Shown piece by piece: positions 23,646-34,177 of a stretch of DNA of 64,000 nt. The DNA lies in the NCBI RefSeq assembly GCF_040712315.1, contig NC_134013.1, forward strand, positions 47,577,001-47,641,000, read 5' to 3'. Position 1 is the first letter of the stretch, and every line of letters begins with the position of its first letter. The notes beneath the pieces were generated by a model that ran no database searches, was not told where the DNA came from, and saw nothing but the letters and a program-made list of their open reading frames with translations. The translations under genes were made by a program, and so were the position numbers. This DNA comes from Castanea sativa (taxonomy: Eukaryota; Streptophyta; Magnoliopsida; Fagales; Fagaceae).

Positions 23646-24672
23646 AAAGCAATCAAGATTGATATAAAATGAATAAATTTTTTGACATTATCACTTAAAA
23701 GTATACCAGATTCTCTCAACCCTTGGGATAGGGGGATGGGTCAATCCAAGATAATGCATATTTTATACCCAAAACATGCAAGCTAGGTTATGTGCACTTT
23801 TAAAAACAATTCATTTTTAGTAATTTATTTACATAATATGAAACAAAAAATTAAAATTAATTTGTCTAAAATGCTAAAAAATATATATTACTTGAAGAAA
23901 TAAAACTATGAAAAAGGACAAAAATTAATATAAAATAGATAAAGACAAAATCAGACTTAAAAATCTTAAATAAATAGAAAACAACTCTGGTTCAATACTT
24001 CTATACACTAGACCTTATATAATACGAACACATGTTCAAAACTTAGTCACATGCTCGCAATATAACTGTTCAAGTGCACTTAAGCATTGGACCCAAGCTT
24101 AACTCATTTAGATGTATACGACTTTGGTCCAATGCTTATGTGCGATGGACCAAATACAAAATGGACATGTGCCCAAAGCTGGTCATTCATTCAGATCACA
24201 ATAGGTCTAATATACTAGAGTACTAGACTCAAGCTTAACTCATTTAGATGGAAATGGCTTGAGCACTAGAACACGTGTCCATATTGCAACAAGTCTAATG
24301 CACCAAAGCGCGTGATCACATGTCTGTATCATAACGAGTCCAATGCATAATCTTGGTCTGTTTAATCATGTACCTTTTTCTTTTTATTTTTCTTTTTCTT
24401 TTTTTCAAAGGGAATCGCATAAGCTTGGATTCTTCGTGATTGAGACAACTATAATTATTATAAGATTGTAATCTAGGCGACTACAACTAGACCTTTCAAA
24501 ATGAACAGTATTAAGTGATAGTTATGTTTAGTGTGGGATTCGAGCAGCTTTACTAATTTAAGCAATGGAGAGTAGTAATGCTAATTATCCCTATGTAAAG
24601 CCCACATGAAGCTAGCTTTGTACTTGGGCTTGGGAACAAGATGAAATTGGTGATTTTTGTCATACGTACAGA

Positions 24673-24810
24673 ATGGAGAAGTTTTCAACTTCCCTCAAAG
24701 GCTTCCAGTATTTCATGCTAAGATCAATATTGAGCTTGAGAACGCTGGAAACCATGAGGGACTTTGAAGGCTTAGTTCTCCTTCGTCCTTTCTCATTGAT
24801 GGTGCCATGA
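24673..24810 (+). CDS. Small ORF (45 codons), partner of the ORF at 4323
   Basis: Unrecognised. It shares the start and most residues with the copy A ORF and continues in frame to end RPFSLMVP, where copy A is frameshifted. The upstream TATA-like site of copy A has decayed here. Codon-level conservation across the two copies is high but not obviously biased to third positions. It could be a small peptide gene or non-coding sequence. Confidence 0.28.
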   Translation: MEKFSTSLKGFQYFMLRSILSLRTLETMRDFEGLVLLRPFSLMVP

Positions 24811-25127
24811 AAGAATCATATTCAATCAAAACACTTGTTACTAGAGAATGGGGACGAAACAGTACTCCAGGCGAATGTTGCTGATATCCTCACGTATAGA
24901 TTGCCATGCAAATCATCCTAAAGAGTTTTTACTAACTTCCAAGGCAAAAACTATGTCTGTGTGCTTCTCTTCCTAGAAATGGTTTGTATTTCCTAATAAT
25001 GAATCTATTTCATGTGTGACCTTTAAGAATAGTAACTAGAGTGATCACTTGGGGATGAAAAGCTAGCGCGAGGCATGAAATTAATAAGGGCATCAACAAA
25101 CAATTTGATTTCATGCATACGTAAACG

Positions 25128-26122
25128 TTTACAAAAAAAAAGGTTCTATAGCCGCGTTTTAAAAACATGGCTATAGTTGAACAGTCTTAGGCCATTTGAT
25201 GAATCGGGTCAGATCTCTCTCCGGTGGCAAAGCCCCACCAATCTCAACATCTCGTCCAGATCGACGACCTTCTTCAACAACCACCACCGCTCCGCCTCAC
25301 CGCCACGCGTCAACATGTATGGCGTCTCCCCTCCGTTGTCTCCTTCGGTGCGATTCTCCATCGACCACGACCGCTCGATCTCTCCCAACTGATCCACCTC
25401 TGTCTCCCCACGCGGCGACACGTCCGGCACTGTCAGCAACCCTCACCACCACCACCAGCTCGTGAAGCGCACTGCTCCTCAGAAATGAACCTGTATGTGC
25501 TCTCCTACCACTCACCCCGAAATTTCCATATACACCCCTCTACCTGGATATATAAAAATCATATATAATCTCTCTTATCAAAGCCAGAGGATTGAGATCG
25601 GAGATGGAGGATGAGGGTTGAGAGATGGAGGCTTAGAGGGTGAGGGTTGAGATCGGGCTTGAGAGGTAGAGGCTGATGTGCCATTGAAGAGGCTAGGGTT
25701 GAATTTAGACAGAGAAAGGTTCGAAGGGCTTAGATCAGTGCCTTAGGGGTTTTTTTTCTTTCCAATTTATAGTAGGGGCTGTAGCCCCGTTTTTTCAAAC
25801 ACAGCTTCAGGGATGCTTTAGGCTACGTTTACAAAAACACAGCTTCAAGCTGACTATGGCCGCGTTTTTAATAAACGCGACTTTAGAACAGACCTATAGC
25901 CGTGTTCTATAAACGTGGCTTCAGCCCATTCTAGAAAAACGCAGCTGTAGAACCAACAAACGTGGCTACAGACCTGGTCTTGGGCTGCGTTCAACACACG
26001 CGGCCATAAATCTAGTGTTGTGGGTGCGTTTCAGGGAAACGCAGCTCAACTAGGATCTTAGGCCGCATTTTTGCAAACGCGGCTAAAAAAAACGTGGCCT
26101 AAGACCCGCGTTTTTTGTAGTG
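25128..26122. mobile_element. Non-autonomous CACTA-like DNA transposon, about 1.0 kb
   Basis: The right end in reverse complement reads CACTACAAAAAACGCGGG. The left end reads TTTACAAAAAAAAAGG, a decayed form. AACG borders both sides (25124-25127 and 26123-26126). Both ends are packed with direct and inverted copies of motifs like GCCGCGTTTT and AACGCGGC, the subterminal repeat pattern known for CACTA elements. The middle (25190-25480) is GC-rich with short open frames on both strands but no transposase, and may be captured sequence. Copy A lacks the element. A CACTA target duplication is normally 3 bp, so the AACG call is tentative. Confidence 0.65.
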
Positions 26123-27931
26123 AACGTAATTTTGCACTTATATAGCGGAGCTGTTTCTTTAATTTAAAGGTAGGAAAGAAATAATAGAAGTTTACATTTT
26201 ATCATATTTAAAATTTAATTATCATTTAACTTTTGTGACTAGTAATTAACTTTGTTGATTTACAGTTCATTCGTACATAAACAATATTTAATGATGCAGT
26301 TAGTTGTACTATATTGACTCGAAGATGGATGCCTTCAAAAAGGAGAAAAACTAGAGAACATAAGTGTAGTGCTGACCACTGATGATCATGCTCCAAATGC
26401 TTAAGCCAAAGAATTTAGCCTTTTTTCTTGCAAAAGGCAAAGGCAAAGTGGAATATATTTTTGGAGATTGGGTTATGTATACCTTGTTCTCTAATCTTCT
26501 TCTTTGGTTCGTTTTTTACAGTTACAGATGATGAATCATTTCCTTTAATTTTGTTGTCATGCTAAAATGGTTTGTTACCTTTGGCATCCATCTTGGAATA
26601 TTTTCCCTTTATATGGAGATCATGGTTCCTATAGCTAGTTTTTTTCTTTTTTTTTTTTATTGGATGGGGAAAAAATTATATAATATGTATATACACACTG
26701 AAGAGTTAAATAATCTACTTGACTCGGCCGAACTAATTAGGTTTATAGCTAGGTGACATGATTGGCATGGTTAAGAGAATACTGAAGGGATGTATCTATA
26801 TATGCAAGTCGAATTTAAACCAATTTCTGTAAGAAGGTTTTGAAACCTTCACACAAGAACATTTCGGATCAAGGTCAAAAAGATGATTAAGGTCTGTTTC
26901 ATTTATTTAGAAAAGGGATTGAAAGATTTGATTCTTTTTATTACTTTAAATCTCATCTTACATAATATACTTTTGTGTGAAGTAAAATGAATAGCTACAC
27001 ATATTAACTGTTCCCTTGATTTAAAGTAAATAGTTTCAAACGAGCAATTAAGGCAAAATATTTTAAAATGTCCAATTCTTAAAAAATAAAAAATAAAAAC
27101 AACTTTAGAATAAAGCAAATTTACATCCGAAATTATGGAGGCCCTGCTTCTATATTGCCAATTACTAAACTACATATTGACCCCGTTATATTCCTTAAAA
27201 CCGTTAGATACAGTGGAAAAATTATGAAATCAAGAGAGAGAAACTGAGCAGTTGATTATATATTTATATGGGTTAGGATTATTTGGTGTAATTATTTGCA
27301 ATTTATGCTAGTTCTTAATTTTTTATTGTATTAATATTTTGAAAATCTTATCATTGAATTATATACTTTTGTTGCTCTTAATATGCATGTTAGATTTCAT
27401 GTCGATAAGATGGTAATTACCATCTAATACACAAACTCATGTCTTTATATATTTTTAAAGTTAGAAAAATAAAAATAAAAATAAAAACTGAAATGTTAAT
27501 AGAAGATATGAGGAGATAATGCAATCCAACGAATTGATTCGTACGAATATGGACGACATGCATCTTTGATGGTGATGGATATAATTGGTGTCTGTCTCAG
27601 TTTGGTGGGTATTTACAATCACTGTGCAACATATGCTCAAATTCTTGCATATTTGAACATATAAAAAAACAGACAAAACAGAATATTGCACAATCCATGT
27701 GCGATGAATTTTGAAACTTTTGCCATCAAAGTCTTGTTGGGTTTCTTTTTAATTTTAACTCGAACCAAAATTTCCTAAATTTTCTTAAATGCTTAGCTTC
27801 ATATCAAAGATTCTGCTTTAAAATTTAGTACAGTTTCTATCGGCACAAGGTACATTAAATAATGGACAACATGCATGTCCATATAAATTGCAAATATGAG
27901 AGAGAGAGAACAAATTTATTTACATACTAAC

Positions 27932-28200
27932 TGATGATGCCAAAATCGTCACTAGTTGAAGTCGTCCAGATATATAACTCCGGCACAACTTGCAAGATCA
28001 CAAGGGTACGATCAAAAACATATTCTCACTAGCTAAAATTCCTCAATTCTCTCTCTCAAATTTTAACTTTATTATCGGAGGCTCGCTTGGCTTGTCGGTA
28101 GGCACCACACCCGTGACCTATTTGTTACCTCCCCTTGTGATTGCAAGTTGCGCCGGAGCTATCTGGACGACTTCAACTACTGACAATTTTGGCATCATCA
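27932..28200 (+). repeat. Aberrant 5' LTR of gypsy element 3
   Basis: Positions 28004-28200 align with 37034-37222 of the normal LTR, the predicted R-U5 part. Positions 27932-28003 instead match the reverse complement of the LTR's own last 70 or so bases (28130-28200). The element therefore starts TGATGATGCCAAAATC as the mirror of its right end, GATTTTGGCATCATCA. U3, with the TATA box, is absent. Confidence 0.88.
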
Positions 28201-28284
28201 GTTTGGCGCCGTTTGTGGGGAAGTCAACTTTCCTTTTCCTAATCCTAAGGACAGAAACGTTGCCCTACCCTTGTTGTCATCTAG

Positions 28285-29493
28285 ATGGAGTCCAATGCAC
28301 AACCAGAGTCAACTACCCTGGCATTGCAAGTCCAAGCTCTCATGGCCAGTGTAGAAGAATTAACAAAACAAAACCAGGAAATGAGGCAGCGGTTGCAATA
28401 GGAAGAAAACTGCTCACCAAGAAGAATCGAAAACAACATGAACGAAGATGAAGTACAAGACCCAGAAGGAAGCCAAGGGAAAGACAGCTCGAGGAGGACA
28501 AAGCAGTCTGACGAGGCAAGCAACGACCTCCTGAGGAGCATGAGGAAAGAGATGGACGAGCTCAAGAATGCAATGAAAGGAAAAATAGCAAAGAACTTGG
28601 ATAGGATGGTGAGAAGGACAGATTCCCCATTCACACAGAAAGTCCTCGATTACCCCCTCCGGCCGATATTCCAGCTTCCGCAGCTGGACTCGAATGACGG
28701 GTTGAAGGACCCATTGGATCACACCATCACCTTTAAGATGACCTTGAGCCTGCAGGAAACCCCAAATGAAATAGTGTGTCGGTCCTTCCCGACTACCCTC
28801 AAGGAAGCAGCCCGAGTGTGGTTTAGTAAGTTGGCACAGTCTTCCATTGACAATTTTAATCAACTTAGTAGCCTATTTGTGCGTTATTTCGTAGGAGGGC
28901 AGTGTCAAAAAAGACCAGCAGATCATTTATTGACGATCAGACAAGGAGAATGAGAGTCCTTGAGATCAAACGTGAAGCAATTTAACAGGGAAGTACTAGA
29001 AGTGGACGAAGCTGAAGATTGGGTACAATTAACAATGTTCAAGGCAGGATTAAGATCCAAAAAGTTCGTTGTGGCACTCGCCAAGAGTCCTCCGGCATCA
29101 ATGACAGATTTGCTCATAAAGGCTCAAAAGTCCATGAATGTAGAAGACGCTTTGACAACAATAGAGGTAGGTGGACCTCGATCATCCAAGACAAGTTCTC
29201 AAAATGACCAAAAAGGTCAGAAAAGGGAAAGGAGAAACCACCTGCCCAACAATGACAGGGGCAAACGAAGGGACGACAAGGCTCGAAAAATGGTAAACTT
29301 CACACCCCTAGTAATGCTCATTTACCAGATTTTAATGCAAATTACGGACGACTATCAACTGAGATGGCTAAAACCATTAAGCGGCTCACCCAATGCCCGG
29401 AACAAGAAAAAGTATTGTCGCTTCCACCGAGACCACGAACATTACACTGACGAGTGCAAAGACCTCAAAGAGCAAATAGAAGAGCTTATCTAG
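28285..29493 (+). pseudogene. Gypsy element 3 gag (two in-frame stops)
   Basis: The start codon lies 85 bases inside the LTR edge (MESNAQPESTTLALQVQALM). The frame is continuous apart from a TAG near 28399 and a TGA at 28951-28953. Core motifs are LPQLDSNDGLKDPLDHTITF and EAARVWFSKLAQSSIDNFNQ. The C-terminal knuckle reads CRFHRDHEHYTDEC (29416-29457). It ends at a TAG at 29491-29493, and related sequence continues toward the protease. The role is the particle shell and RNA packaging. Confidence 0.88.
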
Positions 29494-29559
29494 AAAGGGA
29501 AATTGCAGAAGTTTGTCAAGAAAAAAACATACGGGTGGCCAAAGTAGGAAGACTGAACC

Positions 29560-32500
29560 AGGTTAAAAGAGAAGCCCAAAGACGATGATAAGCCACGAGA
29601 GCGACCAAAAAGTGTCATAGGAGAGATAAGGATGATCAACGGTGGTCTGACGATGGGGGGCTCTTTCAAATTCCTTAAGAAGTTGCAGCAAAGACAGGTC
29701 AACAGTATTCATATGATACCACCAACGAAACATCGGAAAAGAGAAGCAACAAACACAATCTTCTAGGAGGAAGACGTCAGAGAAGTCGTCATGTGGTTGC
29801 TTCACCCCTAGTTATCATGCTAATGATAGAAAGGTTCAACATTAGAAGAATTTTAGTAGACAATGGAAGCTCTGATGACATCATTTATCTCTCCGCCTTC
29901 CAGCAGTTGAAAGTAGACCCGAGCATGCTTCGTTCATTCGAATCCCCCCTCATCAGCTTTAGTGGGGATAAAGTTTACCCCAAGGAAATAATGACCCTGA
30001 AAGTAATAGAAAACACATACCCCCAACAAATAACAGGGCAACTCAATTTCCTGGTGGTAGATTGTCCTTCGTCCTACAATGTCATCATTGGACAACCCAC
30101 ACTTAACCATTGGAAAGCTGCAACCTCTACATACTATTTAAAGGTAAAATTCCCTACAGAAAATGGAGTGGGAGTGATTAAGGGGGACCAGGTTTTGGCT
30201 CACGAGTGTTATCAAGCGATATTGGCGTAGATAGAAAACCACACATGAATAATAAAAGAAAAAAGCCCTGAGACAATGGAAACGTTGGAGACGGTGGAAC
30301 TGGTAGAAGGGAAGCCTGCGAAGGTGACGAACATTGGAGCAAATCTTGGTCCAGATATGAAAAGAGGTATAGTGGAGTTCCTGAAGAGGAACCTGGACAT
30401 ATTTACATAGAGCCATGAGGACATACTCGGCATTTCAGAGAATGTCATTCAACACCAGCTAATCGTGGATCCAGGAAAAAAGTCTGTCCAACAAAGAAGA
30501 AGAGTCTTTATGTCCGAAAGGAACAAGGCCATCATGGATGAAGTCAACAAGCTCCTGGCTGCCAAGTTCATCCATGAAGTGTACTACTCGGAGTGGCTGG
30601 TTAACGTCGTCATGGTGAAGAAAGTAAACGGGAAATGGAGGATGTGTGTGGATTTCACAAATCTGAACCAAGCCGGCCCAAAGGACAGTTTCCCCTTGCC
30701 ACGAATTGACCAGCTCGTTAATTCCACGGCGGGACACAAGCTCCTAACATTTATGGACGCGTTCTGATACAACCAGATCTGAATGTTAGAAGAAAAAGAT
30801 CAAGAGAAGACGGCCTTCATCACCAATCAAGGACTCTACTATTACAGGGTCATGCCATTCGGATTGAAGAACACAGGAACTACTTACCAAAGGTTAGTGA
30901 ACCAGATGTTCAGTGAGCAAATCGAGAGAAACATAGAGGTATACGTTGGCGATATGCTCGTCAAAAGCAAAGAGGTAGAAAGCCATTTGGACGACCTTGA
31001 GGAAACCTTTGAAACATTAAGACAATACCAGATGAAGTTGAACCCAGCGAAGTGTGTGTTCAAAGTCTCCTCGGGAAAGTTCCTCAGCTTTATGGTGTCA
31101 CAATGAGGAATAGAAGCCAATTTAGAGAAAGTGAAAGCCATACTAGAGATGACCTCACCAAGGAACATCAAGGATGTGCAAAGGTTGAAGGGAAAAGTAG
31201 CAGCATTGAATCACTTCGTCTCAAGGGTGACGGACAAATGCCTCCCCTTCTTCAAAACTCTGAAACAGACCTTCACATGAACTGACGAATGTGAAGTAGC
31301 ATTCTGATAGCTAAACATTATTTGTGCAACCCGTCATTATTATGCTCGTCAAAAGAGGGCAAGGACTTGTTCCTATATTTAGCTGTCTCCGCCACGGTAG
31401 TAAGCATAGCCCTCATTCAAGAAGAATCAAGGATCTAGCACCCTATATACTATGTAAGCTAGGACTTTTAGGGAGCGGAGGCAAAATACCCATGCATCGA
31501 GAATATCACTTTTGCTCTAATCGTTGCTTCTCGAAAGCTGCATCCTTACTTCCAAGCAAACCCAATCCTCATCATGACGGACCAACCAATCAAAAAGGAA
31601 ATAAACAAACCAGATGTTGTAGGTTGAATGGTACAATAGGCAATTGAGTTGAGCCAGTTCGACATCGAATACAAACCCCGAACAGCAATAAAGGCCTAGG
31701 TACTAGCAAACTTCATCGCCGAGTTCATCATGCCTAAAGATAGCCCGATGAACATTGCAGAATCATGGATGGTACAAATTGACGATTCGTCAGCAAAAGG
31801 AAGGGGCGGAGTCGAAGTCATCATAACCTCACCTGAAGGAGACACCCTGAAGTACGGGGTCCAGCTCCAATTCCCAGCCACCAACAACGAGCAGAGTATG
31901 AAGCAATACTAACGGGGCTCAAATTAGCCAAGTCCAAGGAAGCCAAAAAGGTACTCTTAAAGAGTGACTCCAGGCTAGTGATCGGGCAAATTAAGGGGGA
32001 TTATGAAGCAAAGGATGCAAAAGTACTTGAAGTTGACAAACCAGCTTACCAGAGACCAAGAACAAGTAGAATTTGTGCAAGTTCCACTAAGTTTGAACAT
32101 GGAAGCGGATGAAGTGGCGAGACAAGCATTGTCAGAAGCCGAAGACAATCCACTGGGGATTAAACTGGAGGTACAAAAATTCCCCAACATTGAGGAGTTT
32201 CATACATTTGCAATACAAGGGGGCACGAGCTGGATAGCACCCATTACATCTTACTTGAAGGATGGTTGCCTGCCATCAGATCCAGACGAGGCAAGAAAGA
32301 TAAAGAAGCGAGCTACCAGATTCATAATCCTCAATGACGTGCTTTACAAAAGGGGATTTTCTCTCCTTTCCTTAAGATGTGTCGAAGAGGACGAAGCGAG
32401 ATATATCCTGGAAGAAGTTCGCGAAGGCATTTGCGAAGATCACTAGGGACCGATGGCTTTAATATCAAAGATCACCAGAGCAGGCTATTTCTGGCCAATA

Positions 32501-33470
32501 ATGCAGAAAGAAGCAAAGGACTTCGCCAAGAGGTGTGACAAATTTTAGAAGTATGGGAACATCGAAAGAACGCTAGGAGAGAAGATGACGATCATAACCT
32601 CTCCATGGTCATTCGCATAATGGGGGATCGACATAGTGGGCCCCCTTCCCCAAGGTAAAAAACAGGTAAAATTTTTACTTGTAGCAATTGATTTCTTTAC
32701 AAAGTCGGTAGAAGCAAAGGCTCTGGCAATGATCACAGACGCAAAGATACAAAGCTTCGTATGGAGAACACTGTTTACAGGTTTGGCATACCAAGGATGA
32801 TTATATCAAACAATGGCAGGCAGTTCGACAAACAGGCGTTCTGTTCTTTCTGCTCAGGACTCAGAATCACAAACCACTTCTCATCACCAGGGCACCCCCA
32901 GACTATCGGACAAACAGAAGTAACCAATCGAACCTTGCTCAAAGCCATCAAAGTTCAACTGGAGGGGGAAAAAGGTGTATGGCCTGAAGAATTACCAAAT
33001 GTCCTTTGGGCCTACAAAACCACAATCAGAACCCCAAAAGGAGAGATGTCGTTCAACCTTACCTATGGTACGGAAGCCGTAATCCCCGTCGAAGTTAGAA
33101 TCTCCAGCATAAGGAGAGAGTTTTTCAACGAGGAAACCAACAATGACCAACTACAGACAAACCTAGATTGCCTGGACGAGATAAGGGATGACGTGTCCAA
33201 AAGAATGGCAAGGTACCAACAGAAGATGTCTGGATACTATGACTAGAGAGTAAAGCTCAGGAGATTCAATATAGGAGACCTCGTCCTAAGAAAAGTTACG
33301 CTTGCAACAAGGGACCCAACTCATGGAAAGTTGTGACCAACCTGGGAAGGCCCCTACAAAGTCACCCACTACTCAAGACAAGGAAGCTACCACTTGGAGT
33401 CCTTGGATGGCAGCAAGTTACCCCGTCCTTGGAATGTTGAACACCTAAAGAGGTATCATCAGTAAGAATA
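29560..33470 (+). pseudogene. Gypsy element 3 pol: PR, RT, RNase H, second RNase H, integrase
   Basis: The protease shows the active-site form [16 protein letters not shown] (near 29850) and [14 protein letters not shown] (near 30080). RT spans about 30240-31140 (KVNGKWRMCVDFTNLNQA) with a catalytic box reading YVGDMLVKSKE, where the first Asp of YxDD is lost. RNase H follows to about 31700. The archaeal-type RNase H (31760-32140) keeps SDSRLVIGQIKGDYEAK. Integrase (about 32350-33470) shows the zinc-binding segment, GIDIVGPLPQGKKQ, then IISNNGRQF where family members have IISDNG, and GQTEVTNRTLL. It ends GPYKVTHYSRQGSYHL and WNVEHLKRYHQ. Two catalytic acidic residues are mutated and stops are frequent. 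Confidence 0.9.
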
Positions 33471-33589
33471 TAATCATCTGTAATCATTGATAAAATTCTT
33501 GTTTTACTCTAAAGCAGTTCAATAAAGGAATCATTCAGAAGTTATTCAAATCATAAGCTTCCACAAAAGCACTAACTCGTGACAATGCC

Positions 33590-33770
33590 AAATGACATAA
33601 ATCCTTCAAAGGATATAAGTCAAATGACGAGGCCAACAACATAAATCCTTCAAAGGATACAAGTCAAATGACGAGGCCAACGACATAAATCTTTCAAAGG
33701 ATAAAAGTCAAATAACGAGGCCAATGGCATAAATCCTTCAAAGGATATAAATTAAATGACAAGGTCAGTA
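33590..33770. repeat. 44-bp tandem repeat tract, 3' region of element 3
   Basis: Four regular units have anchors ATAAATCCTTCAAAGG at 33597, 33641, 33685 and 33729, followed by degenerate copies to about 33860. The location matches the 48-bp tract of element 1, but the repeated sequence differs. Confidence 0.9.
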
Positions 33771-34177
33771 ACATGACGAGGCTAGTGAAAAAAATTCTCC
33801 CATGGATACAAGTCACATGACAAGACCAATGATACAAGTCATATGGCGGACACAAGTCACATAATGAATATGACGGCCTCTCAAACTCTCTCTGCAATAG
33901 AAAAAGGTTAATGGAACAAGGCAGAAAAAGGTTAAGAGGTAAAATGAAATTTGCATAGCCAGAAAGAAACAAGATATACCATCATTTAGTTGCTTGAATA
34001 AGATAAAGTGTAATGTTCGAAATAAATAGCATAATGTTCAGAAGTAAAGCCCAAAAACAAATAGGGCACCCAAAATTTAAAGTGTTCAAAAGTAAATGCA
34101 TGAGGTCCCAAACAGACAAGGCAACCAACCAAAAAAAAAAAGGGAAAGGAAAGAAAAGTTCTTTTGGCAAGAGAAAT

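Larger units (their letters stand above)
23230..27795. repeat. Segmental duplication, copy B
   Basis: It matches 3338-15962 in the same orientation. It has gained a SINE (23448-23645), about 500 bp of unmatched sequence around 23900-24420 and a CACTA-like element (25128-26122). It lacks the solo LTR, MITE and gypsy element of copy A. The last shared motif is AAATGCTTA at 27787-27795. Confidence 0.85.

Noticed and set aside
25177..25515. Overlapping open frames on both strands in the GC-rich core of the CACTA-like element
   Set aside because: Several frames are open at once because of base composition, and none has a recognisable domain. They were not called as genes.
33590..33860. Regularly spaced repeats considered as a CRISPR array
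   Set aside because: The units are adjacent tandem copies without unique spacers, inside a plant retrotransposon.
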